From Acidovorax benzenivorans (GTDB lineage Bacteria; Pseudomonadota; Gammaproteobacteria; Burkholderiales; Burkholderiaceae_C), in the NCBI RefSeq assembly GCF_028680575.1, contig NZ_JAPCKI010000012.1, positions 1 to 64,000 of the forward strand: a stretch of DNA of 64,000 nucleotides, written 5' to 3'. Position numbers and translations under genes: made by a program. The notes under the pieces are model-generated. The model was not told the DNA's origin, ran no database searches, and worked only from the letters and a program-made list of their open reading frames with translations. Positions within the stretch are counted from its first letter, which is position 1; each line of letters opens with the position of its first letter. This document shows positions 27,220-35,401 of this stretch, in pieces.

Positions 27220-27570
27220 ATGAGCACCAAGATTTACGTGGGCAACCTGCCCTATTCCGTGACCGATTCCAGTCTGCAAAGCAACTTTGCAGAGTTCGGC
27301 AACGTGTCCTCTGCCAAGGTCATGATGGACCGCGAAACGGGCCGTTCCAAGGGCTTCGGCTTTGTGGAAATGGCGTCTGCTGAAGCAGCCCAAGCCGCCA
27401 TCAGCGCGCTACACGGCATGTCCGTTGATGGACGCTCGATTGTGGTGAACCTCGCCCGCCCCCGTGAAGAAGGTGGCGGCGCAGGTGGCTACAGCGCCGG
27501 TGGTTACAGTGCGAGCAAACGCTCGGACATTGGCTATGGCACAGGCGGCTACGGCGGCGGTCGCTATTGA
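27220..27570 (+). CDS. RRM-domain RNA-binding protein, glycine-rich tail (116 aa)
   Basis: Single RNA recognition motif protein like the cold-induced RNA-binding proteins of cyanobacteria and betaproteobacteria. RNP2 is IYVGNLPY (residues 5-12) and RNP1 is KGFGFVEM (about 45-52), both with the aromatic residues that stack on RNA. After residue 80 comes a Gly/Tyr/Ser-rich tail (GGAGGYSAGGYSA and YGTGGYGGGRY). The start is ATG 27220, after AGAAAGGCTCC. The leader from the upstream promoter region would be long, which is common for cold-induced messages but not shown here. A strong terminator follows. Confidence 0.93.
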   Translation: MSTKIYVGNLPYSVTDSSLQSNFAEFGNVSSAKVMMDRETGRSKGFGFVEMASAEAAQAAISALHGMSVDGRSIVVNLARPREEGGGAGGYSAGGYSASKRSDIGYGTGGYGGGRY

Positions 27571-27587
27571 GCCCTGTGGCTTCATGA

Positions 27588-27618
27588 AAAAACCGACTCC
27601 CTGGAGCCGGTTTTTTTT
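27588..27618 (+). terminator. Rho-independent terminator after the RRM gene
   Basis: The stem ACCGACTCC and GGAGCCGGT, with one mismatch and a two-base loop, is followed by eight T. It starts about 20 bases past the stop codon. Confidence 0.88.
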
Positions 27619-27769
27619 GGTCTTGACCCATGTCTTTCGCAGAACATCAGACCACGGCAGGTCTCGCGTGCTTGACGCAGCAGCGGTATCTGACTCAAGG
27701 GCTGCACCGCTGCCGGTGCCTTTGCGCCAACCCATCAGCGGCGGGTGCCAACCATCCCGCTTCGCCCTC

Positions 27770-28711
27770 TCACATTTCGCCCCCAACCCGCGCGGGTGGC
27801 ACTACCGGCGCCTGAGCCAGCTCCGGTTGCAGCACCAATCGGTGTGTGCCGCTGTAGCAGACAAACCGGCGGTTGGTCGCACGCCCGATGGCGCACAGGC
27901 CCAACTGCTGAGCCACGGCGTGGCCCATCTGGGTCATGCCGCTGCGGGACACCACGATGGGTACGCCCATCTGCGCGGATTTGATGACCATTTCACTGGT
28001 GAGTCGTCCCGTGGTGTAGAACACCTTGTCTGCACCCGACATGGGGACGGCCGTGGTGTCTGCAGCCACGTTGTCTGGGGCTGACGTTTCAGGATTCATC
28101 CACATCCAGCCAGCAATGGTGTCAATGGCATTGTGGCGGCCGACGTCTTCCACAAACGTCAGCAATTCCTCGCCCTTGAACAGGGCACAACCGTGCACCG
28201 AGCCGGACGATTTGTAGGTGGATTCCTTGAGGCGAATCGCGTTGACGATGCCGTACAACTGGCCCTGGGTAAGGAGGGCGTCGGGCAGCTGGATGCGGTC
28301 CACTTCGTCCATGAGCCCGCCAAACACACTGCCCTGGCCGCAGCCCGTGGTGACGACCTTGCTGGCCGTGCGCTCCTCAATGCGTGCAATGCCATGCCGC
28401 GTGCGCACGGCGGCGGCGTGGACCTCCCAATCGACGGTAATGGACTCGATGTCGAATACCGATTCGACCAGCCGCTGGTTGCGCAGATAACCCAGCACCA
28501 GCAGCTCGGGTTGCGCGCCCAGCGTCATCAGCGTGACGAGCTCGCGCTTATCCACGTAAATCGTGAGCGGTCGCTCGGCGGGGATCTGCACCTGCTCCCG
28601 CTCACCCAGTTCATTGACGATCTCCACCGCATGGGTCAGCGGAGCGTGGGCCTGCGTCAGACGCGGCAGCGAAGGCGTTGACAAAGCGGTGGGGGTGGAC
28701 AAGGAACTCAT
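27770..28711 (-). CDS. fdhD: Formate dehydrogenase accessory sulfurtransferase FdhD (313 aa)
   Basis: Cytoplasmic protein that passes sulfur from IscS to the molybdenum cofactor of formate dehydrogenase. Family landmarks are RPLTIYVDKREL, TLGAQPELLVLGYL, VEDVGRHNAIDTIAG, FYTTGRLTSEMVIK and VSRSGMT. The loop that carries the Cys pair in E. coli FdhD reads TTGCGQGS here, so only one cysteine remains. The start at 28711 (MSSLSTP) is chosen over a nearby ATG at 28720. It is the most downstream gene of the formate island, about 210 bases after the Ala-rich protein gene, with a terminator between, so it probably has its own promoter. Confidence 0.94.
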   Translation of the reverse strand: MSSLSTPTALSTPSLPRLTQAHAPLTHAVEIVNELGEREQVQIPAERPLTIYVDKRELVTLMTLGAQPELLVLGYLRNQRLVESVFDIESITVDWEVHAAAVRTRHGIARIEERTASKVVTTGCGQGSVFGGLMDEVDRIQLPDALLTQGQLYGIVNAIRLKESTYKSSGSVHGCALFKGEELLTFVEDVGRHNAIDTIAGWMWMNPETSAPDNVAADTTAVPMSGADKVFYTTGRLTSEMVIKSAQMGVPIVVSRSGMTQMGHAVAQQLGLCAIGRATNRRFVCYSGTHRLVLQPELAQAPVVPPARVGGEM

Positions 28712-28861
28712 GGGGCACATATGCGCAGTGTGGCACTACAGCGGTCAGCGCGCGGAAATGGACCGCTGCGCAGCCCGGTCAGCACACAAAAATAGCGCGG
28801 CCCTGCGTGGTAGCGCCTCGCCAGGCTGGCCCAGCAAAACGCGGGCACATCGCGGCCCAGT

Positions 28862-28896
28862 AAAAAAGCCGCGACCCCGACCGGGGAACGCGGCTT
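28862..28896 (-). terminator. Rho-independent terminator ending the formate dehydrogenase operon
   Basis: Read leftward, the stem AAGCCGCG and CGCGGCTT encloses a second CCCC/GGGG pairing and is followed by TTTTTT. It lies about 25 bases past the stop of the Ala-rich protein gene and before fdhD. Confidence 0.85.
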
Positions 28897-28920
28897 GGCG
28901 CCTGGCGCACACAGCGCGGT

Positions 28921-29304
28921 TCAGGACTTGGAGGCGGGTACAGCCGCAGCGGCAGGCACCTGCGTGCTGGGCGGGCTGCTGGCCGTGCCTGGGGGCGAAT
29001 GTGCACCAGCGGCCTCGGCAGGCTTGGCAGCAGGCGGCGTGTAGGCGAATGGACCAGGGTCTGCACAGGCCGTGGCTGCGGCTGGCTTGGCCGACGGCGT
29101 GGTCTTGCGGTAGTGGGCCGCAACCTTGTCTTGCGACAGGCACAGCTTGTAGCTGTCCACCTTGCCAGCCCAGGCAGCCTTGGCCGCCGCCTCGGCAGCC
29201 TTTGCGGCGGCCTCTGGCGATGGCGCGGGCAATTTGGCGGATGCCAGGGTACAGAAGCTGGCTGTGCACAGCGCCAGCAGGGGGGATCGGAAAATTGACG
29301 TCAT
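28921..29304 (-). CDS. Secreted Ala/Pro-rich protein of the formate dehydrogenase operon (127 aa)
   Basis: No named function. A short basic start and hydrophobic stretch (IFRSPLLALCTASFCTLASA) form a signal peptide ending near residue 22. A helical Ala-rich segment (PEAAAKAAEAAAKAAWAGKV) follows, then a compact conserved-looking part with two cysteines (SYKLCLSQDKVAAHYRK and ATACADPGPFAY) that may form a disulfide. A Pro/Ala tail of 40 residues ends the protein. GAGG lies nine bases before ATG 29304. It follows the cytochrome b gene by 11 bases and is the last gene before the terminator. A periplasmic accessory role is inference. Confidence 0.7.
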   Translation of the reverse strand: MTSIFRSPLLALCTASFCTLASAKLPAPSPEAAAKAAEAAAKAAWAGKVDSYKLCLSQDKVAAHYRKTTPSAKPAAATACADPGPFAYTPPAAKPAEAAGAHSPPGTASSPPSTQVPAAAAVPASKS

Positions 29305-29315
29305 GGTGCGAGACC

Positions 29316-30536
29316 TCATACCTGTGCGGGCTGGCCCGCAGATGGTGTTGCTGCAGCATCGGCTGCCGATGGGTTGGCGCTGCGCTGGCGGGGGATCTTG
29401 CCCGCCTGGACATCGTCGTACCACAGCTCGTGGTGCTCCTTGGCCCACCCTTCGCTCACGTACCCCGTCTTCATGGCCTTGTAAGCGCCGCGCATGCCCA
29501 CCGTACCCATGTAGATGTGACCGCAGATCAGCGCCATCATCCAGATCGCCAGGGTGGCATGGACCATGTGGGCAATCTGCATGTCGCCGCGCACGTCGCC
29601 AAAGCCGGGGATGAGCTTGTCGAGCACCAGACCCGTGGCCACCACAAAGATGCCAGGAATGGTGATGCCCCACCAGAACAGGCCCTTCTCGCCCGCGTTG
29701 AAACGGTGGGAGGGAACCTGATGGTCACCGCCCAGCATGCCGCCGCCTTTTGACAACCACACAAAGTCGGCCCGGTTGGCAATGTTGTCTTTGACGAAGG
29801 TGAGGATGATCACCAGCAGCGACACTGCAAACAACGGCCCCATGAAGTTGTGCACGTTCTTGAGCGCATAGGTGAGCCAGCCAAAAAGCGTAGCCCCCAT
29901 GATGGGCAACAGGAAGAACTTGCCAAACGCCATGACGATGCCGGAGATGGCCAGCGCGATGAAAGCAAAGGCATTGGCCCAGTGCGCGGCACGCTCAAAC
30001 GGCGTAAAGCGTTCGATGCGGCGAGGGCCTGTACCGTCGGGATGCTCATGCCCCAGGGGGCCCTTCACAAAGTAGAAGATGCCCAGCGCCAGCAGCACGA
30101 TGGCAAACAGCGCCGCGCCGTAGGGAATGATCCATTGGTTGCGCACCTGGCGCCACGCCTCGCCCGCATTGGTGAAACGCGAGCCGGGGTACTGCACAAA
30201 GCGCTGGATCAGGTTGCCCGCCTCGGGCGCCTGCGTCACGGGCAGGCTGCTGTAGCCGGTCACGCCCTGCCCCACCTGGCGCCACATGGGTGCGTTGTTG
30301 CCGGGCTGCACCTTCATGCGTTCGCCGTTGGTCTGCTCGGCGTATTTGGGGTCGGCGCTGGCGTCGGGTTTGACCTGAAAGATGTTCTGGCTTTGCACGC
30401 CACCCACCGCAGCCGGTGCCGCTGTGGCGACCGGAGCCGCAGCGGATGCGTCTGGCGCAGCCGACGGCGTCTGAGCGCCCGACGTCCCCCATGCCAGGCT
30501 GGCCGCCAGGGCCATGGACCACACGATGTATTTCAT
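29316..30536 (-). CDS. fdhC: Formate dehydrogenase cytochrome b subunit, gamma (406 aa)
   Basis: Inner-membrane dihaem cytochrome b that takes electrons from the periplasmic iron-sulfur subunit to quinone. A signal peptide (residues 1-21) and an Ala/Pro-rich periplasmic extension of about 130 residues precede the first membrane helix, unlike the roughly 215-residue E. coli FdnI. Four core helices then carry haem His candidates: FERAAHWANAFAF, LKNVHNFMGPL, QIAHMVHATLAIW and CGHIYMGTVGM. The tail TGYVSEGWAKEHHELWYDDV is typical of the subunit. The start at 30536 gives the signal peptide; it is eight bases after the small lipoprotein gene. Confidence 0.92.
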   Translation of the reverse strand: MKYIVWSMALAASLAWGTSGAQTPSAAPDASAAAPVATAAPAAVGGVQSQNIFQVKPDASADPKYAEQTNGERMKVQPGNNAPMWRQVGQGVTGYSSLPVTQAPEAGNLIQRFVQYPGSRFTNAGEAWRQVRNQWIIPYGAALFAIVLLALGIFYFVKGPLGHEHPDGTGPRRIERFTPFERAAHWANAFAFIALAISGIVMAFGKFFLLPIMGATLFGWLTYALKNVHNFMGPLFAVSLLVIILTFVKDNIANRADFVWLSKGGGMLGGDHQVPSHRFNAGEKGLFWWGITIPGIFVVATGLVLDKLIPGFGDVRGDMQIAHMVHATLAIWMMALICGHIYMGTVGMRGAYKAMKTGYVSEGWAKEHHELWYDDVQAGKIPRQRSANPSAADAAATPSAGQPAQV

Positions 30537-30544
30537 GGTGGACC

Positions 30545-30787
30545 TCACTTCGCCTGGATGCGGGTGTATTCGTTCTGGCCGTACTGCTGGCGTGCTTTCA
30601 ACTGCGCTTCCCAGCTGGTTTTGTCGCCAGCTTTCCAGCCAGGCTGTGTGAAGTTGCTGCCAGTGCCTGCGTATGGAGGGGCATCGCTGCGGATGCCCTG
30701 GCCCGTCTGCGGCTTCTCGCTGCAGGCGCTGAGCGACAACACGGCCACTGCGGCCGCCAGGGTCCATGGAACGGTGCGCCGCATCAT
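30545..30787 (-). CDS. Small lipoprotein in the formate dehydrogenase operon (80 aa)
   Basis: No named function. Residues 1-22 form a lipoprotein signal (RRTVPWTLAAAVAVLSLSAC), followed by a short polar part with TGQGIRSDAPPYAG and a helical end KTSWEAQLKARQQYGQNEY. Its ATG overlaps the stop of the beta-subunit gene (ATGA), so it is translationally coupled. Comparable small proteins recur between the beta and gamma genes of betaproteobacterial formate dehydrogenases, which suggests an assembly or structural role; that is inference. Confidence 0.8.
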   Translation of the reverse strand: MMRRTVPWTLAAAVAVLSLSACSEKPQTGQGIRSDAPPYAGTGSNFTQPGWKAGDKTSWEAQLKARQQYGQNEYTRIQAK

Positions 30788-31401
30788 GACTTGCCTCCTG
30801 CAGGCTGGCCTGCCTGTTGCGAACCGTAGGCCGTGCCCCAGCCCCATACTTCGGCGCCCTTGCCACGCTGCACCACACGGTTGCGGAAGATATCTGCCAC
30901 CACATCGCCGTCACCGGCCAGCAGGGCCTTGGTGGAGCACATTTCTGCGCAGGCGGGCAGCTTGCCTTCGGCCAGGCGGTTGCGGCCGTATTTTTCAAAC
31001 TCGGCCTGGCTGCCGTGGGCTTCGGGACCACCGGCGCAGAAGGTGCATTTGTCCATCTTGCCGCGTACACCGAAGGTGCCTTGCGACGGGAACTGCGGAG
31101 CACCAAAGGGGCAGGCATAGCTGCAGTAGCCGCAACCGATGCACACGTCCTTATCGTGCAGCACCACACCCTCTTCGGTGCGATAAAAACAGTTGACGGG
31201 GCAAACGGCCATGCAGGGCGCATCGCTGCAGTGCATACAAGCGACCGAGATGGATTTTTCGCCAGGTACACCGTCGTTGAGCGTGACCACGCGGCGGCGG
31301 TTCACACCCCAAGGTACCTCGTGTTCGTTCTTGCAGGCGGTCACGCAGCCATTGCATTCGATGCAGCGCTCTGCGTCACAGATGAATTTCATTCGTGCCA
31401 T
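30784..31401 (-). CDS. fdhB: Formate dehydrogenase iron-sulfur subunit, beta (205 aa)
   Basis: Ferredoxin-like subunit with four 4Fe-4S clusters that relays electrons from the alpha to the gamma subunit. Cysteine groups in order: CIECNGCVTACKNEH, CMHCSDAPCMAVCPVNC, CIGCGYCSYACPFGAP and CTFCAG with CAEMC. The C-terminal membrane anchor helix found in E. coli FdnH is missing; the protein ends in a Gly/Gln-rich tail, so contact with the membrane must be through the gamma subunit. GGAGA lies six bases before ATG 31401. No leader is present, consistent with export by hitch-hiking on the Tat signal of alpha. Confidence 0.95.
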   Translation of the reverse strand: MARMKFICDAERCIECNGCVTACKNEHEVPWGVNRRRVVTLNDGVPGEKSISVACMHCSDAPCMAVCPVNCFYRTEEGVVLHDKDVCIGCGYCSYACPFGAPQFPSQGTFGVRGKMDKCTFCAGGPEAHGSQAEFEKYGRNRLAEGKLPACAEMCSTKALLAGDGDVVADIFRNRVVQRGKGAEVWGWGTAYGSQQAGQPAGGKS

Positions 31402-31424
31402 ATGTGTCTCCTTGCGCGGCGCGA

Positions 31425-34394
31425 TCAGGCGCGTTCCACGTTGCAGATCGTGGTCTTGGTTTCTTGCATCATGGTCACGCTGTCGTAGCCATAGGTGGTG
31501 GCCGTGTTCACGGCCTCGCCGCGCACCACAGGCGCCGCACCCTTGGGGTAATACGCCAGCAAATCCGCGCCCTGCCAGCGGCCCGAGAAGTGGAACGGCA
31601 TCCACACCGTATCGGGTGCCACGCGCTCGGTGACCAGTGCCTGCACATTGAGGCGAGCACCCGTGGGCGAGCTGAGCCAGACACGCTCACCGTTGCGGAT
31701 ACCCCGGTCGGCAGCCGTCTTGGGGTTGATCTCGACAAACGCCTCCTGCTGCAGTTCCGCCAGCCAGGGGTTGGAACGGGTTTCCTCGCCACCGCCTTCG
31801 TACTCGACCAGACGGCCCGAGCTCATGATGAGCGGGAATTTCTCGCTCACCTTGTCGGCGATGTTCTTGTCCTGCACGGTCTTGTAGAGCGTGGGCAGAC
31901 GCCAGAAGGCCTTCTTGTCAGCGTGCGTGGGGTACTTGGCCATGAGGTCAGGCCGCGTGCCATACAGAGGCTCGCGGTGCTGCGGAATGGCATCGGGGAA
32001 GTTCCACACCACAGCCCGCGCCTTGGCGTTGCCAAACGGGTGGCAGCCATGCTTCATGGCCACGCGGATGATCCCGCCCGTGGGGTCGGTCTTCCAGTTC
32101 TTGCCTTCTGCCTTGGCCTTCTCGGTGTCGCTCAGGTCGTCCCACCAGCCCAGCTTCTTGAGCAGCACGTGGTCAAACTCCGGGTAACCCGTCGTGATCT
32201 CGCTGCCCAACGAATGCGAGCCGTCCTCGGCCAGCAGGTTGACGCCGTCCTTTTCCACGCCGAAGTTGGCGCGGAAGTTGCCGCCGCCTTCCATCACGTG
32301 CTTGGAGGTGTCGTACAGATTGGGCGAGCCTGGGTGCTTGAGCTCCGGCGTGCCATAGCAAGGCCATGGCAGGCCGAAATAGTCGCCGGTGAAGTCGTAG
32401 CCGGTTTCCTTGTCCTTGCCACCCTTGGCCTTCAAGGTCTTCACATCGAACAAGTGCATGTTCTTCATGTGGGCCTTCAGGCGCTCAGGGCTTTGGCCGG
32501 TGTAGCCAATGGTCCAGACCGACTTGTTGATTTCGCGCAGGATGTCCTCGGGCACGGGCTCGTCCATGCCCTTGACCTTCTGCATCTTGTAGTTCTTCGA
32601 CAGCTCTGTCGCAAACCCCAGCTTTTCGGCGAACTGGTGCATGATCATGTGGTCCGAGCGGCTCTCCCACAGCGGCTCGATCACCTTCTCGCGCCACTGG
32701 ATGGAGCGGTTGGAAGCCGTGCAGGAACCGCTGGTTTCGAACTGCGTGGCAGCCGGCAGCAGGTACACCGCACGGTTGGGGTTCAGGTCCTCGGCCTTGC
32801 CGGGCATGGCGGCCATGGCTGCAGTGGCCGATGGGTACGGGTCTACCACCACCAGCAGGTCCAATTTGTCCATGGCCCGCTTCATCTCCAGACCACGGGT
32901 CTGCGAGTTGGGCGCATGGCCCCAGAAGAACACGCCGCGCAGGTTGGAGTCCTGGTCAATAAGCTCGTTGTTCTCCAGCACGCCATCAATCCAGCGCGAC
33001 ACGGTGATGCCGTTCTTGGACATCATCGCGGGCGTGGCGTACTGCTTCTTGATCCATTCAAAGTCCACGCCCCACACATTGGCGAAGTGCTTCCATGAGC
33101 CTTCGGCCAGGCCGTAATAGCCGGGCAGCGAGTCGGGGTTGGGGCCCACATCGGTAGCGCCTTGCACGTTGTCGTGGCCACGGAAGATGTTGGTGCCACC
33201 ACCGCTCTTGCCCACATTGCCCAGGGCCAATTGCAAGATGCACGAAGCACGCACCATGGCGTTGCCGATGGTGTGCTGCGTCTGGCCCATGCACCACACA
33301 ACGGTGCCGGGGTTGTTGTCGTGCAGCATCTTGGCGACCTTGAACATCTGGTCTTCCTTGACGCCGCAGGCCTCTTCCACCTTGTCGGGCGTCCACTTGG
33401 CCAGCACGTCCTCACGCACCTTGTCCATGCCATAGACACGGTCATTGATGTACTTTTTGTCTTCCCAGCCGTTCTTGAAGATGTGGTACAGCAAGCCAAA
33501 CAGGAAGGGGATGTCGGTGCCCGAGCGAATGCGCACGTATTCATCGGCTTTGGCCGCCGTGCGCGTGAAGCGCGGGTCCACCACGATCATCTTGCAGCCG
33601 GTTTCCTTGGCGTGCAGCATGTGCAGCATGCTCACCGGGTGGGCCTCGGCCGCGTTGGAGCCGATGTACAGAGCGACCTTGCTGTTTTGCATGTCGTTGT
33701 ACGAATTGGTCATGGCGCCGTAGCCCCATGTATTGGCCACACCCGCCACGGTGGTCGAATGGCAGATGCGCGCCTGGTGGTCACAGTTGTTGGAGCCCCA
33801 GAAGCTCACAAACTTGCGCAGCAGGTAGGCCTGCTCGTTGTTGTGCTTGGACGAGCCCACAAAGTACACGCTGTCGGGGCCACTGGCCTTGCGCAGCTCC
33901 TGCATCTTGGCCGTGATCTCGTTCAAGGCCGTATCCCAGCTGATGCGCTCGTACTTGCCGTTGACGAGCTTCATGGGGTAGCGCAGGCGGTATTCGCCAT
34001 GGCCGTGTTCACGCAGGGCCGCACCCTTGGCACAGTGCGCGCCCAGGTTGATGGGCGAGTCGAACACCGCCTCCTGGCGAACCCACACACCGTTCTCGAC
34101 CACGGCATCGACCGCGCAACCCACCGAGCAGTGGGTGCACACGGTGCGGCGCACTTCGATCTTGCTGTCGCCAATGCCAACCTTGGCACCTTCGGCGGCG
34201 TTGGATTTTTTGACCAGCGTGAGCTGCGAAGCAGCAATACCCACCCCCACACCCAGACCAGAGCGGCGCAGGAAGGAGCGCCGGTCCATCGTGGGCAGGG
34301 CCTGCGACAGGCCCCGGCGCAGGCTGTGAACAAAGGGAGATGCAGACGACGGTGCGACCTGCGCAGCGTGGGAGGACTTCTTGGTTAGCAACAT
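31425..34394 (-). CDS. fdhA: Formate dehydrogenase catalytic subunit, alpha, Tat-exported (989 aa)
   Basis: Periplasm-facing molybdenum/tungsten bis-MGD enzyme oxidising formate to CO2. The leader has twin arginines at 38-39 (DRRSFLRRSGLG) with about 35 residues before it, longer than usual. The 4Fe-4S motif CTHCSVGC with a distal Cys (AHCAKGAA) follows. The catalytic metal ligand is C211 in ARICHSTTV, where E. coli FdnG has selenocysteine, so no recoding is needed. The remainder matches the family throughout, ending with the molybdopterin-dinucleotide binding domain. It follows the small Tat protein by 14 bases and precedes the beta gene by 23. Confidence 0.96.
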   Translation of the reverse strand: MLLTKKSSHAAQVAPSSASPFVHSLRRGLSQALPTMDRRSFLRRSGLGVGVGIAASQLTLVKKSNAAEGAKVGIGDSKIEVRRTVCTHCSVGCAVDAVVENGVWVRQEAVFDSPINLGAHCAKGAALREHGHGEYRLRYPMKLVNGKYERISWDTALNEITAKMQELRKASGPDSVYFVGSSKHNNEQAYLLRKFVSFWGSNNCDHQARICHSTTVAGVANTWGYGAMTNSYNDMQNSKVALYIGSNAAEAHPVSMLHMLHAKETGCKMIVVDPRFTRTAAKADEYVRIRSGTDIPFLFGLLYHIFKNGWEDKKYINDRVYGMDKVREDVLAKWTPDKVEEACGVKEDQMFKVAKMLHDNNPGTVVWCMGQTQHTIGNAMVRASCILQLALGNVGKSGGGTNIFRGHDNVQGATDVGPNPDSLPGYYGLAEGSWKHFANVWGVDFEWIKKQYATPAMMSKNGITVSRWIDGVLENNELIDQDSNLRGVFFWGHAPNSQTRGLEMKRAMDKLDLLVVVDPYPSATAAMAAMPGKAEDLNPNRAVYLLPAATQFETSGSCTASNRSIQWREKVIEPLWESRSDHMIMHQFAEKLGFATELSKNYKMQKVKGMDEPVPEDILREINKSVWTIGYTGQSPERLKAHMKNMHLFDVKTLKAKGGKDKETGYDFTGDYFGLPWPCYGTPELKHPGSPNLYDTSKHVMEGGGNFRANFGVEKDGVNLLAEDGSHSLGSEITTGYPEFDHVLLKKLGWWDDLSDTEKAKAEGKNWKTDPTGGIIRVAMKHGCHPFGNAKARAVVWNFPDAIPQHREPLYGTRPDLMAKYPTHADKKAFWRLPTLYKTVQDKNIADKVSEKFPLIMSSGRLVEYEGGGEETRSNPWLAELQQEAFVEINPKTAADRGIRNGERVWLSSPTGARLNVQALVTERVAPDTVWMPFHFSGRWQGADLLAYYPKGAAPVVRGEAVNTATTYGYDSVTMMQETKTTICNVERA

Positions 34395-34408
34395 GGCGCG
34401 CCCCGCTG

Positions 34409-34618
34409 TCAGAGTTGGGTGGTTTTGTAGTACTGCTTCACGTGGGCAGACAGGTGGTAGCCACCGCCTTTTTCTGGCGCCACGCGAGCTGGCTCAGCCA
34501 CCGCTGCATCGGAGGGAACAACCTTGGGAAGCGCCACAACGGCTGCGGCTGCAGCCCCTACGGTGGCGGCGCCAGAGAAGAAGCTCCGGCGTGAGGAATT
34601 GGGCTGGCGGTTCTGCAT
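34409..34618 (-). CDS. Formate dehydrogenase region Tat-signal small protein (69 aa)
   Basis: A small protein with twin arginines at residues 10-11 (SSRRSFFSGAATVGAAAAAV). The short mature part ends in EKGGGYHLSAHVKQYYKTTQL. This matches the known family of tiny Tat-leader proteins encoded just upstream of formate dehydrogenase alpha genes. Its role is not established; a part in assembly or export has been suggested. GGAGA lies six bases before ATG 34618. It is the first gene after the inverted repeat at 34676-34704, and thus probably the promoter-proximal gene of the structural operon. Confidence 0.88.
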   Translation of the reverse strand: MQNRQPNSSRRSFFSGAATVGAAAAAVVALPKVVPSDAAVAEPARVAPEKGGGYHLSAHVKQYYKTTQL

Positions 34619-34675
34619 GCTTGTCTCCAGAATGGCTGGCAGCTATGAAACGGAATTCATACAGTCTATGTCAGT

Positions 34676-34704
34676 GTGTAAAAGCCCGCAATCGAGCTTT
34701 ACAC
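34676..34704. promoter_or_regulatory. Inverted repeat upstream of the formate dehydrogenase structural genes
   Basis: Arms GTGTAAAAGC and GCTTTACAC face each other across about ten bases, with one extra A in the left arm. The element lies 58 bases before the start of the small Tat protein gene, in the only sizeable gap (147 bases) of the operon. It may be an operator; a hairpin role is possible, but no T-run follows. Confidence 0.5.
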
Positions 34705-34765
34705 CTCCGACTAACTAACTCATCTTTTGTAGCAACCTGAGCAGGCTCTTCGAGCCTCTCAGGGG

Positions 34766-35401
34766 CTAGTCGAGCATGTCGAAGCCCTGGGTTTCCACCG
34801 ACACAAAGGCCCGTGTGAACTGGGCCAGCGCGGCATAGAAGCGCGCCTGCGGTTGGGCAGCAAGGGCATCGCACAGCTGCAACACCCAGGGCTGCAGATG
34901 CGTTGCAAAAAAGTCGCGCTGCGCCGTCAGGTTGCAGACAGCCATGTCATCCCCCGCGATCAGGTAGCGCATCACCTCGCACAGATAAGCGATGTGGTCT
35001 TCGGTTTCGGACATGGAATCGTCGCGCGCCAGCCCCAGCCGATCCAGGTCGGTGCGCAGGCGGGCCAACGGTTTCTCATTCAGAAAACCGCTCAGGTAAT
35101 GCGATCCGTACAAAAACACCTCGGGCTTGCCCACACCACCAAAGAGGCGGTCGAATTCCTGGGCGATGGCGGCATCGCTTAGTTCACGGGCCGCGCCCAC
35201 CAGCACCTGCCAGGGCTCTTGCAAAAACGCTCCGTCAGCGGGCGCCTCCGTCACGGCGACACGCAAGGCAGACAACAACTGTGCGTCTGGCGCGGCGTAG
35301 TACAGCTGCGACAGCAGACCATAGAGTTCGGCGCGTGCGGTTTCCTCGTCCAGCGCAGAGCTGCCGCCAGAGGGTGTCAAAGAAGCAGGTTGAGCGCTCA
35401 C
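34766..35401 (-). CDS. TorD/DmsD-family chaperone for the formate dehydrogenase (211 aa)
   Basis: Cytoplasmic all-helical chaperone that holds molybdoenzyme precursors until cofactor insertion and Tat export. The N-terminal ARAELYGLLSQLYYAAPD, the central FDRLFGGVGKPEVFLYGSHYLSGFLNEKP and the later SMSETEDHIAYLCEVMRYLIAGDD are the family blocks. The GTG start at 35401 overlaps the polyferredoxin stop (GTGA). The last seven residues (QGFDMLD) are encoded by a stretch resembling the dispersed TGTCGAAGCCCTG element. Its probable client is the alpha subunit encoded downstream. Confidence 0.88.
   Translation of the reverse strand: MSAQPASLTPSGGSSALDEETARAELYGLLSQLYYAAPDAQLLSALRVAVTEAPADGAFLQEPWQVLVGAARELSDAAIAQEFDRLFGGVGKPEVFLYGSHYLSGFLNEKPLARLRTDLDRLGLARDDSMSETEDHIAYLCEVMRYLIAGDDMAVCNLTAQRDFFATHLQPWVLQLCDALAAQPQARFYAALAQFTRAFVSVETQGFDMLD

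Noticed and set aside
33740..33790. Selenocysteine at the formate dehydrogenase active site
   Set aside because: The codon at the metal-ligand position is TGC (C211); no in-frame TGA or SECIS-like need exists.
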